From Setophaga petechia (lineage: Eukaryota; Chordata; Aves; Passeriformes; Parulidae): 64,000 nucleotides of DNA. The position numbers and the translations under genes are program-made. This document shows positions 23,267 to 33,412 of this stretch, in pieces (position 1 is the first letter of the stretch; every line of letters starts with the position of its first letter). The stretch covers positions 34,651,924-34,715,923 of the forward strand of contig JANCRA010000006.1 in the NCBI GenBank assembly GCA_024362935.1, given 5' to 3'. The notes under the pieces were generated by a model. The model was not told where the DNA came from. It saw only the letters and a list, made by a program, of their open reading frames with translations, and ran no database searches.

Positions 23267-24140
23267 TTCCTGTGCCGCCTTGGCATGGGGGACTGTAAGA
23301 AAAGAAATCATGGCATAGTTGGGTTTGGAGAGGACTTTAAATATCCCAGCACAGCCTGGAGGCACTTTCCCCCCACTGCCTGCCCAGGGCTCTGCTGCTG
23401 GAGCTGTCCCTGCCAGCAGCTGCTTCCCTGTGCCCAGGGCTGGGCCCTGCCAGTGCTGCCGGAGCCCAGCCCTTCCCAGCCCTGACTGATTGAAGCTCTC
23501 TGTGCCTCTGTGCTGTGCCCGGGCTGGCTGCAGGCAGTGCCCCAGCCCTGCTGGGCTGGCAGAAGAGCTGCTCATCAAGAGAAATGTGCTTTTGAAGCTC
23601 TTCTTGCTTACCAGCAGCTGCCTCGGTGCCAGGAGCCCAGCCCAGCTCAGCAGCACAGACACAGCACAAGGACTTTAATGAGCCTCTGGGGCTTTGTGCT
23701 CAGGCCCTGAACATCACTCCCTGAGAGGGAGCTGAAGAAACCTCTCCAGAACTCCAAGTCAGAATCCAACTTCAAAATTTCTTGGACTTTTAATGGCTTC
23801 TACTGAGGGACATGACTGAGAAAGTGTCCCCAGGCCCCAGGCAGAGCAGAGAACTGCAGGCAGTGATGACAGGTGGGGACAAAGAGAAGCCAAGTCTTGG
23901 TGCCCTGGGCCACAGCAGGCTCTGTGCCACCAAGGGCTGGGAGGTGATATCTTGTCCTGAGGCCCTGGGGCCTCGTGGCACAGCCCCAGCCAGGCTGGGC
24001 ACTGTCAGCCCCTTGTCCTGCCCCGAGCATCCCCCCCTAGCCCACATCCCAGTGGCCTCAAGGATCTGCAGGAAGGAGTCCCTGGGGAGCCTTGCTCTGC
24101 AATGGGGGCTCCTTCATGCTCCCTGCAGGGATTGCAGGTT
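23267..24140. other. Spacer upstream of the OR pseudogene
   Basis: No gene recognised. Typical GC-rich OR-cluster flank sequence. Confidence 0.4.
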
Positions 24141-24600
24141 ATTCAAAGGACTTTGGCTTTGGCTTTTGCCTTGGAGTCTCTGAGAGGCTTCGCCAATCAT
24201 GGCCTCCAATTATCTGCTGTGATTAGTCCCTGGAGAGGTTTTGCCAGTACCAGCACTCAGTGGGGCTCATTAATACTTCAGAGTACTTCAGTTACTTTAA
24301 GGTACTTGGTGTTTCCCTTTTGATACAGACTCTGTGAGAGGTTTTTCCAATCATGGCCCCAATTATCTGCTTTAACGAGTCCCTGGAGAGCTTTGTACTG
24401 ACACTCAGTGGAGCTCATTAATGTCTTGAGATACTCAAGGTTTTTAAGGTACTTTATGGATTTAAGAATACTTTTAGATAATTTTAAGGATTTTCCTTCA
24501 CACACTGAATCTCTGAGAGGTTTTTGTGCCATCCTGGCCTCCAATTCTCTCCTCCAAGGAGTCCATGAGGAGCCTGTGTTAGGTGTCTTCCCCCTTTCTG
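24141..24600. repeat. Degenerate tandem repeat, three units of about 150-180 bp
   Basis: The words CTCTGAGAGGTTTTT/CTTCG, CAATCATGGCC, CAATTATCTGCT, AGTCCCTGGAGAG, ACTCAGTGG, GCTCATTAAT and AAGGTACTT recur in order starting near 24178, 24330 and 24508 (the last unit partial). Units are diverged by substitutions and small indels. Confidence 0.75.
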
Positions 24601-24639
24601 TTTTACACCAAAGATGGAACTGAAAGAATTTTTTAAGAC

Positions 24640-25850
24640 TTTCTAAAAGCATCCAAACAAACATGGGACAATTAACAATACAACAACAACCACTAAGAGA
24701 ATTAGTAGTCCACTTTTAGCTAGACATCATCCAACCCTTTAGTCCCTTGGATTGGAAGAGTTTATTGAACCAGTCTTTGTTTTCCACTTGAAGCTTCTTG
24801 AACCCTTCCTTCAGTACCTGAATGCTCTTGTGGATTGACTCGCTGTGGCTGGAGAGCTTCATGCAACACATGCCCTCAGAGTCTACACAGCCATGCCCAT
24901 GTGCCCAGAGTAAAAACTCTATCACTGTTCTGCAAGGTGGCATGTCTGATGGTCTCTGTGTCTGAGAGCAGGCCACCCAATGTGAGGGAGGTAGCATTGG
25001 TTTGCTTACTTAACAGGCACCCAAGACGGTCTCATTGTCCTAAAGCTTTAGCTGCAGCCACCCAAGGTAGTAACATGGAGGCTGCTATTTTCTTGTTTTT
25101 ACTCCAATAGATGACATTATTTTTGCAATCATATTCAAAGTAGTATGCAGATTTTTTGCACTGTTTCTCTGGCCATTAATCATTTTTGTGTTGGGTGCCA
25201 GCAAGGTAAGCCTCCCCAAGCTACAATGTCCGCCTTCGATTTGTGAAGGGACACCAGGCCATGCTCTATCCCTGCAAATAGGAAACACATCCTGTAGCAA
25301 CTGGAGTGGGTAGCTGCTGGACCAAGAAATTATGGAAGAAATGTAATTACACCATCTGGTCTGTTTTTTGTAAGTGGGATGGGATAGGGAGATGTCTCTC
25401 CTGATAGTTTCTTTTTCTCTTGTAATTTTGTGTCTTTCACCCTCTTCCCATCTCAGACGGTAATAAAATGTTACACAAAAGTCCATTTTTATACAGCTGA
25501 GAATTTCTACCCCCTGAGTTCGAGTGGTGCATGCAGGAGCTTCTGGCTCCAGCAGTCCCAAGCATCGACAGGGCTGCACTTCTTTGCTGTCAGGATTGTC
25601 ACCTCACATCCTGCAGATGGCATCCTCAGTTATTGGCCAGACATCTGTAGGCAACCCCACTGGGCAGGTGGAGAAGGGGTCGTCAGGGCTAGCCACAGAC
25701 AGGCACAGGGTGTCTTGTTTCATGGCTTTTGCTAGAGTGATCCATACCTTGTGCTTTGTGTTTTTAGGGTTATCCATCCAGTTGTGAGAAGCATGGTTGC
25801 AAACAGGCTGAGGAATGGGAGTAGAAGCTTCTTATGTGTCATCTTCAAAA
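24640..25850 (-). pseudogene. env: Alpharetrovirus-type env, minus strand, decayed
   Basis: Starts near 25850 with MTHKKLLLPFLSLFATM, a signal-peptide-like start. A surface subunit with many Cys follows, broken by several stops (about 25400-25780). An open block lies at 25085-25579. The transmembrane subunit at 24716-24997 keeps the core HGHGCVDSEGMCCMKLS, here with an intact CX6CC, and a heptad region after it. A hydrophobic anchor of about 20 residues ends near 24650. A purine-rich tract (AGAAAGGGGGAAGA, minus) follows, but no 3' LTR was found. Confidence 0.8.
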
Positions 25851-26273
25851 GAATTGTCTAGTCCAGGTGTTAAATGCTAAACAGAACAGGCCTATCAGCA
25901 ACACCAGCCATTGTATGATATCATTGATATTTAGAGTGGATCTGAACCCTTCCGAAACTGGTGGGGCAGACCCAAAAAGATGGTTAAAGGGTTGGGAGAA
26001 GATTTCGCCCGGTGTCATTTCATTACAGCAGGTGTCATTATTTAAGTAACCCCAAAAACATACAGTTAGTGTGTGATAGCTGTGAATCCATGTGCCTGCT
26101 TTCCAGAGGAAGCTAAAAATCCATGAATCCCTCACCTTATTCACCCATAAAACAAGCCAGATAACAGACACAATAGCCTTGGTTAAAGGACCCATGTTCA
26201 GATGAGGGCCTACAAATGGGAGAAATACAGCCACGATCACGTGCCACCCAAACCAGGGCAAGCTGGACCACAT
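25845..26273 (-). CDS. Hydrophobic leader ORF between primer site and env
   Basis: 142 codons, intact, beginning about 93 nt after the primer site and ending two nucleotides before the env ATG. It has three strongly hydrophobic segments, near residues 8-24, 28-46 and about 118-137. I recognise no retroviral domain. Gag and pol are absent between it and the LTR. Position and character resemble the pre-gag leader ORF at 8785-9240, although I see no obvious sequence identity. Its reality as a protein is unproven. Confidence 0.4.
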   Translation of the reverse strand: MWSSLPWFGWHVIVAVFLPFVGPHLNMGPLTKAIVSVIWLVLWVNKVRDSWIFSFLWKAGTWIHSYHTLTVCFWGYLNNDTCCNEMTPGEIFSQPFNHLFGSAPPVSEGFRSTLNINDIIQWLVLLIGLFCLAFNTWTRQFF

Positions 26274-26365
26274 GGTGTCACTTCATGAAGTTTCTATAGT
26301 GGCACACACACACAAAAAATTAGATTACTCAAGAACTGTTATTCCCTTTTGGTTTCTGTGCCCTC

Positions 26366-26390
26366 GAGGCCCACATTGGGCGCCAAAATC
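26366..26390 (-). promoter_or_regulatory. Primer-binding site, tRNA-Lys(1,2)-like, minus strand
   Basis: On the minus strand TGGCGCCCAATGTGGG, one mismatch from the lysine-1,2 site, directly next to the LTR end (TGTCTTGG on the plus strand at 26391). Confidence 0.75.
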
Positions 26391-27400
26391 TGTCTTGGTT
26401 TGGAAAGACAGGAGTCTGCTAAGGAAGGCAGGAGCCTCCCCTGAAATGGAGAATGTAAACCCTTCCCACCTCCCCGAATTGCTGTAAATTTTAAATTAAG
26501 GGGGTTCTCAGGCCTTTTCCTGCTCCCAAAAATATGGGAGCAGGAAAAAACAGTCCTTTAATAGGGAAGGAAAAAAATAAAAGGATAAAATCAACAATGC
26601 AGTACACTAGAACAACACTGACAGAGTCAGAACCCAACCTGACACCCTGTGGGGTGTTGGTAGCAGTCCAATTGGAAATGTGGCTGCAGTCCTGGAGTGT
26701 CAGGTGTGGTTCTGTTGGAGCAAGGGGGTCGTGTAGAGAAGGATGTATTCTTCCTCCGAAGATCCAGTGGAAGAAGAGACACCTGCTGTTCCACCGGGGA
26801 AGCCAGTGGAGAAAGCCGTGCCGTGTTTCAAAAACCTCTGGATTCTATCTGGGTAGCAATGCCTGGCTCCTCCCTCTGGGCGGAGCATCTCACAATGGGA
26901 TGTTACAGTTCTTATCAGTCATGCACTGACATTCAATAGTCTGTTACCAGCAGATGTCCCCTCCTGAGGGAGGTGTGAGTGTGGTCACTCAAAGAGAGAG
27001 ATAAAGCAAACTGCCCACTTGACAAAAGATAATCTGCCATACAGATGGTAATTGAAAACATCTTGCATTGCAATCTTCAACAACGGTACAACTTACTTGA
27101 AAAGTTTTTTGACCAATCACACAAAGTAAAAGCATATTGACAGTAGCTCTATCCAACCACTGTAAGCACACGTACCTTTGGTTAAACACTGCTTGCTTAT
27201 TTCAAATACAATACCTGCTTGTAAGCCTTAAAACACAATGCACAGAGCTCCCTTATAAAGCTTAGAACTTCCTCATATCTTGCTAGATATACTCTTCTGT
27301 AGCTTAGGGAGTTATTCTAGCCAAGTGTTAATACACAGACCATTTCTCTATTTGTCCTTACTTTTCTACTTCTTATATAACTTTTCTGCTGACAAATCTT
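26391..27400 (-). repeat. 5' LTR of the minus-strand leader-env element
   Basis: Plus-strand TGTCTTGGTTTGG at 26391 abuts the primer site, so it is the inner LTR end. The body has the character of long passerine ERVL-type LTRs. The outer end is not certain; sequence of the same AT-rich character continues to about 27400. No target duplication could be tested because the 3' LTR is missing. Confidence 0.55.
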
Positions 27401-28491
27401 ATGGCTACTGCTTAGCTCTAATCATAGCAGATTAGTAGACGACCTGAGTCCCAAGTGCAAAATAAGCCTTCAAATGTCATGTATTATTCAAAGCATGAGA
27501 TATTTCAAGTATGAAAATATATAATTAGCTGCTTCTCTAACAAAAAGAGTTTCCTATCTTATGAGCCGGAGATGACTTAAACAATTTAGAAGTGATTTAA
27601 AAACCCCTTGGGGTGATTTCAACAGAACTCTCCACAGCTCTCCCACAGCTCTCTGAAATATAGAAATAGTATTTAATCTGTGCAGCCATTTGTAAAGAAG
27701 AAAATAATTTCTTGTGCCCAAGAAACAGAAATTCATTTGTTCATTATTCAGAAAAGTCATCCTAATTTTACAGAACAATGAAAGTAAAATCAGAACAATA
27801 TGCTTCTATTTACAATGGAATTTTTATAAATCCTTTCTCTGCTAAGTCTTATTTGATGGGATTTTTTAGCTCTTCTTCCACCTGTACTTTCAGAATGCAA
27901 TCTGCTCAGAATAGTGAGTGACTTTCTGCTAAGCTGTGCAACCACAGAGCATTGACAACGGCCTGTGTGAAATCCAGTATGAAGTGACTTGTGAAAGTCA
28001 ATTAGAATTCAGTATTTGGTTAGAGATTCTTATGCACACAACATTTAGACACCTCGCCAGTCAGATTGTCTCAACACGGATGTGTGTAGATTTATTTTAC
28101 CCGCAATTTCTTTCTTTACCTTATCACAGAATGAGATCCCTACCAACTCAGGGACAAATTAAACCCATTGCCCTTCAGCACTAGGGGTATTCAGCCCTCT
28201 GCTGTCATTTTTAGTAGCCTGCTGATATCCTGTGTGTAGATAATTGTATTCCAATGTGCCATAAACCCATTGCAAAAGTAGTGTAAACCCATCTCAGTAC
28301 TTGTTTCCCTTCTTCCTAAGGAATGAAAATTTAATCCTCCACCCCTCCTTGCAGTCCTTTGACACAGACTACAACTACTCCTTGTCACATCTTATGGGCA
28401 CACTAGTGTGACACGGCTGGCACAGGTTCCAGCAGTGCAAACAGAAAGTGCATAGGGACTTTTGTAAATTACTGTGGCTGTCATGATGTAG
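27401..28491. other. AT-rich spacer
   Basis: No gene, exon or transposon end recognised. Confidence 0.4.
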
Positions 28492-28565
28492 ATTACACAC
28501 ACACACACATACACACACACCAAAAGAAAAAAAAAAAAAAAAAAAAACAAACCAAAAAAAAGAAA
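28492..28565. repeat. (AC)n microsatellite and A-rich run
   Basis: CACACACA repeats with one AT interruption, followed by a run of about 20 A and A-rich sequence. Confidence 0.9.
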
Positions 28566-29084
28566 ACCAAGAAAAACCCCCAAAACAATCTAAGAAGAGA
28601 TTCTAGATTTCCATAGATCAGAAAAACAAGAAACCCTAACAAACAAATGTAAAAAAAGAAGATAAATTGAAACTTCTAGTTATCAAGAGATCAGGAAAAT
28701 TTAAAAAGCAAACAACACAACAAATCAATCCAGGTACACCTTTGCAGGATTCCTGCCTGAGAACCTGTGAGACTCTATGTTCTCAGGTTAGTCAAGACTT
28801 CTCTTATTTTCTAGACTGCTCTGTGAGCCACTGCTGTGTTTCCCTATTCTCCACTTCTCTCTTCCCAGCGTTTCCCTGTAGTGTGGCAGAAGAAATTGCA
28901 GCATGCCTTGATGTCATCCCGCGTACTACTCAACTCTCTTTTGCTTCTCTGTTTTGGAAAGGGAAGCGCAGTGCTTCTCACCACTGTGGCAAAGCCGAAT
29001 CAGACGGAGGACCCTGAACGCACAGCTCATGTGAGGGCAGCCCGGGAGCCGCAGCCACAGGCTGGAGAAGCCCCCTGCCCCCCG
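28566..29084. other. Spacer up to the inverted MROH arm
   Basis: No gene recognised. The boundary with the inverted duplication lies about 29085. Confidence 0.4.
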
Positions 29085-31083
29085 TGCTGGGGCTGGCAGC
29101 TGTGGCCCTGCCCGGCCCCGCAGCCGGGCCCGCCAGCCTGCGCCCCGCACGCCGCTCCCTGCCCCGGGCCGTGCGGGCCGGCTCGGCTGCTGCTGGGCGC
29201 AGGCAGCGCCCAGCCGAGGGGCAGAGCCCGCGCCGAGCCTTCCCTGCCGGCGCTCCCCGCAGCTGCTGCAGGACGAGAGCCGAGCGGCCGAGCACCTGCG
29301 CTGGGCCCTGCCGCACCTGCAGAGCCCACAGAGGCCCCTGCGACAGGCGGCCGTCAGGCTGATGGGTGAGCCCCGAGCCCAGCGCCCCTCCCTGCCCCCG
29401 GCCCGGCCGCTGCCCCGGCTCCAGCGGGAGCCGCGCCCGGGCCGCTGCAGCCCCGCCCGCCCTCGGCGCTGCCGCCGCCCTCCCGCAGCCGAGCCCTCGG
29501 GCGGCAGCGTGCGGCAGGGCCGGCAGGAGCCCTGCCCGGGCAGGAGGGCGTGCGGCCGCAGGGTGGCAGCGCCCGTGTCGGGCAGCTGTGCCGCCTGGCG
29601 CCGCCACGGGCTCTGTCCTGCCAGGGCTGGCCGGAGCGCTCATGGTGGGGCAGACGAAGGAGCTCCAGGTCCTCAGTCAGGGTGAGTGGGGGCAGTCGCG
29701 GGGGTGCCAGCGGGGGCCGCCGGGGGCAGCTGCAAATCCCGGCTCCGGAGCTACAATCCCTGCCCGGGCTGCCGAGGGCTCTGCTCCCTGTGCGGACGAG
29801 GGGCGGCGGGGACAGAGCCCGGAGTGCTTTCAGGGACACGAGGGGCAGCTGAGGCCAGCACCTTCCGGCCCAAGCCCGTGTCTCCGGCTCCCTTCTGGCC
29901 ATAGCAGGAGCCGGCTGGGATTGCCTGGCAGGAGTGTTTCCCTGGATTCCTGCAATCCGGCCTCTAACCGTGGCTCTGGGCTTCTTTTTTTCAACCCTTC
30001 AAGCCCTGAAGGAGTACGAGTGCCCTTTCTTCAGCAACCAAGTTATCCAGCTGATGAAGTTTGAGGCAAGATCTGCCGAACTTCGTCTGCAAGATCAGGA
30101 GAACCCGTGTCCTTGGGCAACCCCCAGTTGCCAATGAAGATGAGACCACCTGCAGAGCACAGGGTTCCAGCTGGAACTCCAGGCACAGCTCTTGTTGGTC
30201 ACAGCTGAGCCTGTGGGAAGCTCCAGGGGCTCCTGGCATCTCCCTCCTTGTTGGCAGCTCCCTCCCCCCTCCAGCCCCCAGGCCCTGCCCAGCCCCTTTT
30301 TTGCCTCCCAGTTCACCCCTTTGCTTTGCCTTCCCTTAATAAACAGTTTTAGCTTTGTCACTTTACCCACGTGTCCATGGAGCTGAAGTGGCAGAAACCC
30401 TGAGCCCCGGGACGCGCAGGGCCCTGCTGCCGTTCTCTTCCACGCTGTGTTCTGTGCACGGGCAGAGAGGAACAAGGGCAGCTCAGGCTGCAAAGGTCCC
30501 TGTGCTACTGCTCCAGTTGCACAGCACCATGGAGTTGAAGGTCGTGCTGAGCATGCTGAAGGGAACAAGGAGCCTGGGTTTTAGAAGAGCCAGCTTGAGG
30601 ATGCACTGAAGGCAGCTGTGAGGGATTCCACAGCCTGCATCTATGGAGGGCAGAGGAGCTTGCAATGCTGGAAGTTTTTCACAGAGAGCTTCCTGAAAGC
30701 ACAGCAATGCTCCATCCCTACACAGGGACAGGAAGAGGGCAGAAGCAGAGACCATTGTGGCCTAACAATGAGCTCTGGGTGTGCCTGAAAGCAGCAGCAG
30801 CAGCAGCAGGGAGTGGCTGAGCCTCAGAGGCAGGACCGTCCCAGTGGCTGCAGTGTTGTCAGGCAGTGCCTGCAGGCTCGGTGTGGTTCTGGCAGCTGTG
30901 GTCTCCCTACAAGTGAGGAATGGCAGCCCCTGCCTCAGGCCCAGTCAGAAACCCAACCAAGCGAGACCAGAGGGAGGAGACCCTTCGCACCTCTCTTGGG
31001 CAGGGCTGCAAAACAGCCACTGCATCTTCCTGCCCCTCTGTTTGGGGTGTGCTGAGCCCAGAGCCGGCCAGCTTGTGTCCTGC
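29085..31083 (+). pseudogene. Inverted partial copy of the MROH-like gene (three 3' exons)
   Basis: Right arm of the inverted duplication. Exons 29263-29365, 29625-29681 and 30004-30137 are flanked by AG and GT and join in phase, as in the parent copy (1746-1848, 1430-1486, 985-1115). The terminal exon has one codon more than the parent (QLMKF against LLKF). The poly(A) signal AATAAA is at 30338-30343. Only the gene's 3' end was copied, with no upstream exons or promoter in view, so I treat it as a pseudogene. If transcribed from elsewhere it could give antisense or fusion RNA. The provirus at 31084 lies 740 bp beyond the poly(A) signal. Confidence 0.75.
31080..31083. other. 4-bp target-site duplication of the provirus (left copy)
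   Basis: CTGC at 31080-31083 and at 40567-40570. The uninterrupted partner arm at about positions 38-45 (reverse complement TCCTGCTGTGCC) has one copy, so it is the empty site. Four bases is the usual size for gammaretroviral integrases. Confidence 0.9.
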
Positions 31084-31548
31084 TGTAATAAGTAGCAATA
31101 TGTTTGTTCATTAGTTAAATTAATAGCTGAATAATTCTTATAATATAAAAAGCAATAGTTAAATAGTTGTATTTGCTTGTAACTGTAACAAAAGCTGACC
31201 TGGCAAGAATTGCTGAGCTTGCAGAAACGTATAGTGCTTAGAATTGCTGAGCTTGCAGAAAATGTATAGTGCTTTGGAAACATGTGGTTGTAGTTAAGTC
31301 CTATAAGACAAAGTCCACCCAGCGAACAAAGCGGGCCCCCCTTCTCCTTCAAGACCACCAGAACAGGATACGTCATCCCGAGAGGAGAAGAAATAAAAGA
31401 CCAGACCCAGAAAGGGGGGCGCGGACTTTGAGAGCAGATTTCTCTCAGTCGCCCAGCGCTGAACTTTTGCTTGTCACTGCTTGCTTTATAATCAAATAAA
31501 TTCTGATTGGGAAAAGAAATTTACATGGTAAGATTCTTCCTTATAACA
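31084..31548 (+). repeat. 5' LTR of the provirus
   Basis: TGTAATAAG to TTATAACA, 465 bp. It holds two 35-bp direct repeats (31205-31239 and 31240-31274), probably U3 enhancer units, a TATA-like AATAAAAGA at about 31391, and a poly(A) signal AATAAA at 31495-31500. It lacks about 14 bp present in the 3' LTR around TTGCTTGTAAC. Confidence 0.95.
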
Positions 31549-31550
31549 AA

Positions 31551-31568
31551 TGGTGCCGTGACTCGGAT
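31551..31568 (+). promoter_or_regulatory. Primer-binding site for tRNA-His
   Basis: TGGTGCCGTGACTCGGAT, starting two bases after the LTR, matches the complement of the vertebrate tRNA-His 3' end over 18 nt. Histidine primers are known from HERV-H-type class I elements; exogenous gammaretroviruses usually use proline. Confidence 0.88.
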
Positions 31569-31885
31569 CCAGGAAACGGGGCCCAGAAACTTCGGGGAGG
31601 CGCCCCCACCCCTTTTGGTGGGCTCCGGAGATCCTTGGGCCACCCGGTAACCTGGACCTGACGAACCTAAATTCGGTGAGCAAGCAAAAGAGTATACCGG
31701 TAACCCTGTAAACTTTGTGCACGAAGATCCGAGCGAAGACGCAGGACGCGTGAGTATATAGGTGAACCGCTCGGTTGGGGTTGGGATCCCAGGGCACGGT
31801 GAATGAGACGTCCAAGTGCGGACGAAGTGAAAAGGGACCCTCCAGTAGTGCGGTTCTCGTAGCCCGCGAGGGAGCGAGCCACGAC

Positions 31886-31914
31886 CGAGGGGTTGTGTGT
31901 GTGTGTGTGTGTGT
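31886..31914 (+). repeat. (GT)n microsatellite just upstream of gag
   Basis: Run of GT dinucleotides in the leader, ending 17 nt before the gag ATG. It is open in the gag frame, with an upstream ATG at 31775. Confidence 0.9.
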
Positions 31915-31930
31915 GGAGGTGCCTTGGAAG

Positions 31931-33412
31931 ATGGGGCAGAAGGAAAGCAAGCCTTCTGATCCCATGGGGGAGGGCCCCCGGTTACCCTCAATACCAAAGG
32001 ATAGTCCATTAGGATTAATGCTTAAGTATTGGGATGATTCTCCCTCCAGAAAGGGGAAGGATAAGGCAAAAATGATAAATTATTGCATGGTAGTGTGGGG
32101 CGGTAAGAAGCTGGAGTCAGGAAATGTTTATTGGCCCGTTTTCGGATCCTCCGAAGATTGGGTCTGCCAAGCCCTGAACAGCTTTGTGAATTCTAAAGAG
32201 CCAGTAAACCTGGAAGAGAGTGTTGATGCTAAATTATGGTTGGTAGGAAGTGATGAACAAATGACTAAGTTGTTCCCCCTTAAGGGAAGTCAAGGAGAGG
32301 AAGACAGAAAGAAAAAGTCTCGACTAGAGGAAGAGACTCCTATTTACCCTCCCCCGTATGTACCACCACCAGCCCCTCCCGTACTCCTTCCAAACGTGCC
32401 TCCGACATCTGCTCCTAATCAACAGCAGGTCACGAACTCCCCGGATTGCAGGAGGCGTACTCGGAGTCAGATGAGGACAGTAATTGATGAAGGAGAGAGC
32501 AGTGGGTTGTTCCCTCTCAGGGAAATAGCATTAGGAGGACCCCAAGCTGGGATGGGGTTTGTCACTGTCCCGTTAAACTCGGGAGATGTGCGCGAATTTA
32601 AGAAAGAGATGGGAAAATTATTAGAAGACCCTATAGGAGTGGCAGAAAGGGTGGATCAGTTCCTAGGGCCAAACATATATACTTGGGTGGAAATGCAGTC
32701 CATTTTAGGCATCCTATTTACAACAGAGGAAAGAGGGATGATCAGAAGGGCTGGGATGAGGATTTGGGACACCCAGCATGTTCAAGGTCCTGCGGCTGAT
32801 GTGAAATGGCCCTTACAAAATCCCAATGGGAACAATCAGGACCCCAACCATCGTGGTCATATGCAGGACTTAAGAGCTATCATAATCCAGGGCATACGAG
32901 AGGCTGTGCCCTGGGGACAAAATATAAGCAAGGCATTCAGAGAGTGCCAAGGAAAAGATGAAACCCCCACTGAATGGTTGGAAAGATTAAGGAAAAGCTT
33001 TCAGTTATACTCAGGGGTGGATCCGGACACGCCAATGGGGCAAGCACTCCTGAAAACACAGTTTGTAGCTAAATCATGGGAAGACATTAGAAAGAAACTA
33101 GAACAGTTAGAGGATTGGCAGGACAGAGGACTTGATGAATTGCTTAGGGAGGCCCAGAAGGTATATGTTAGATGGGAGGAGGAGGCACATAAAAGGCAAG
33201 TTTGGATGATGGTGGCGGCAGTCAGGGAGGGACAGCGAAACAACCCTCCACCACGGGAAAGAAATGGCATGAGGAGAGGTCCCCGGGATTTAGGAGGGCC
33301 CCCAACTGGAGGGAAAGAAGGAGCAGTGTGCTACTATTGTGGTGGGAAAGGACATATGAAGAGGGAATGTCGAAAGAGGCTTAGGGATGAAAAAATGTTT
33401 AAAGAAGATTAG
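31931..33412 (+). CDS. gag: Gag polyprotein of the provirus
   Basis: 493 codons, intact. I chose the ATG at 31931 because it starts MGQKESK, with Gly-2 for myristoylation. An in-frame ATG at 31775 would add 52 residues but reads through the GT microsatellite. Regions in order: matrix (about 1-120); a proline-rich segment with a PPPY late-domain motif (about residue 140) of the type that recruits Nedd4-family ligases for budding; capsid (about 190-430); nucleocapsid with one CCHC zinc knuckle, C-Y-Y-C-G-G-K-G-H-M-K-R-E-C, near the end. One knuckle and PPPY fit gammaretroviruses. It ends with UAG at 33410-33412, followed by GGA GGT CA, as in gammaretroviral readthrough sites. Confidence 0.93.
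   Translation: MGQKESKPSDPMGEGPRLPSIPKDSPLGLMLKYWDDSPSRKGKDKAKMINYCMVVWGGKKLESGNVYWPVFGSSEDWVCQALNSFVNSKEPVNLEESVDAKLWLVGSDEQMTKLFPLKGSQGEEDRKKKSRLEEETPIYPPPYVPPPAPPVLLPNVPPTSAPNQQQVTNSPDCRRRTRSQMRTVIDEGESSGLFPLREIALGGPQAGMGFVTVPLNSGDVREFKKEMGKLLEDPIGVAERVDQFLGPNIYTWVEMQSILGILFTTEERGMIRRAGMRIWDTQHVQGPAADVKWPLQNPNGNNQDPNHRGHMQDLRAIIIQGIREAVPWGQNISKAFRECQGKDETPTEWLERLRKSFQLYSGVDPDTPMGQALLKTQFVAKSWEDIRKKLEQLEDWQDRGLDELLREAQKVYVRWEEEAHKRQVWMMVAAVREGQRNNPPPRERNGMRRGPRDLGGPPTGGKEGAVCYYCGGKGHMKRECRKRLRDEKMFKED

Noticed and set aside
22973..23485. 170-codon plus ORF over the OR pseudogene
   Set aside because: Antisense shadow of the receptor coding sequence.
31775..31930. In-frame N-terminal extension of gag (52 codons) as a glyco-gag
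   Set aside because: It is open, but it reads through a GT microsatellite and lacks a convincing signal peptide. The ATG at 31931 with MGQ is the better start.
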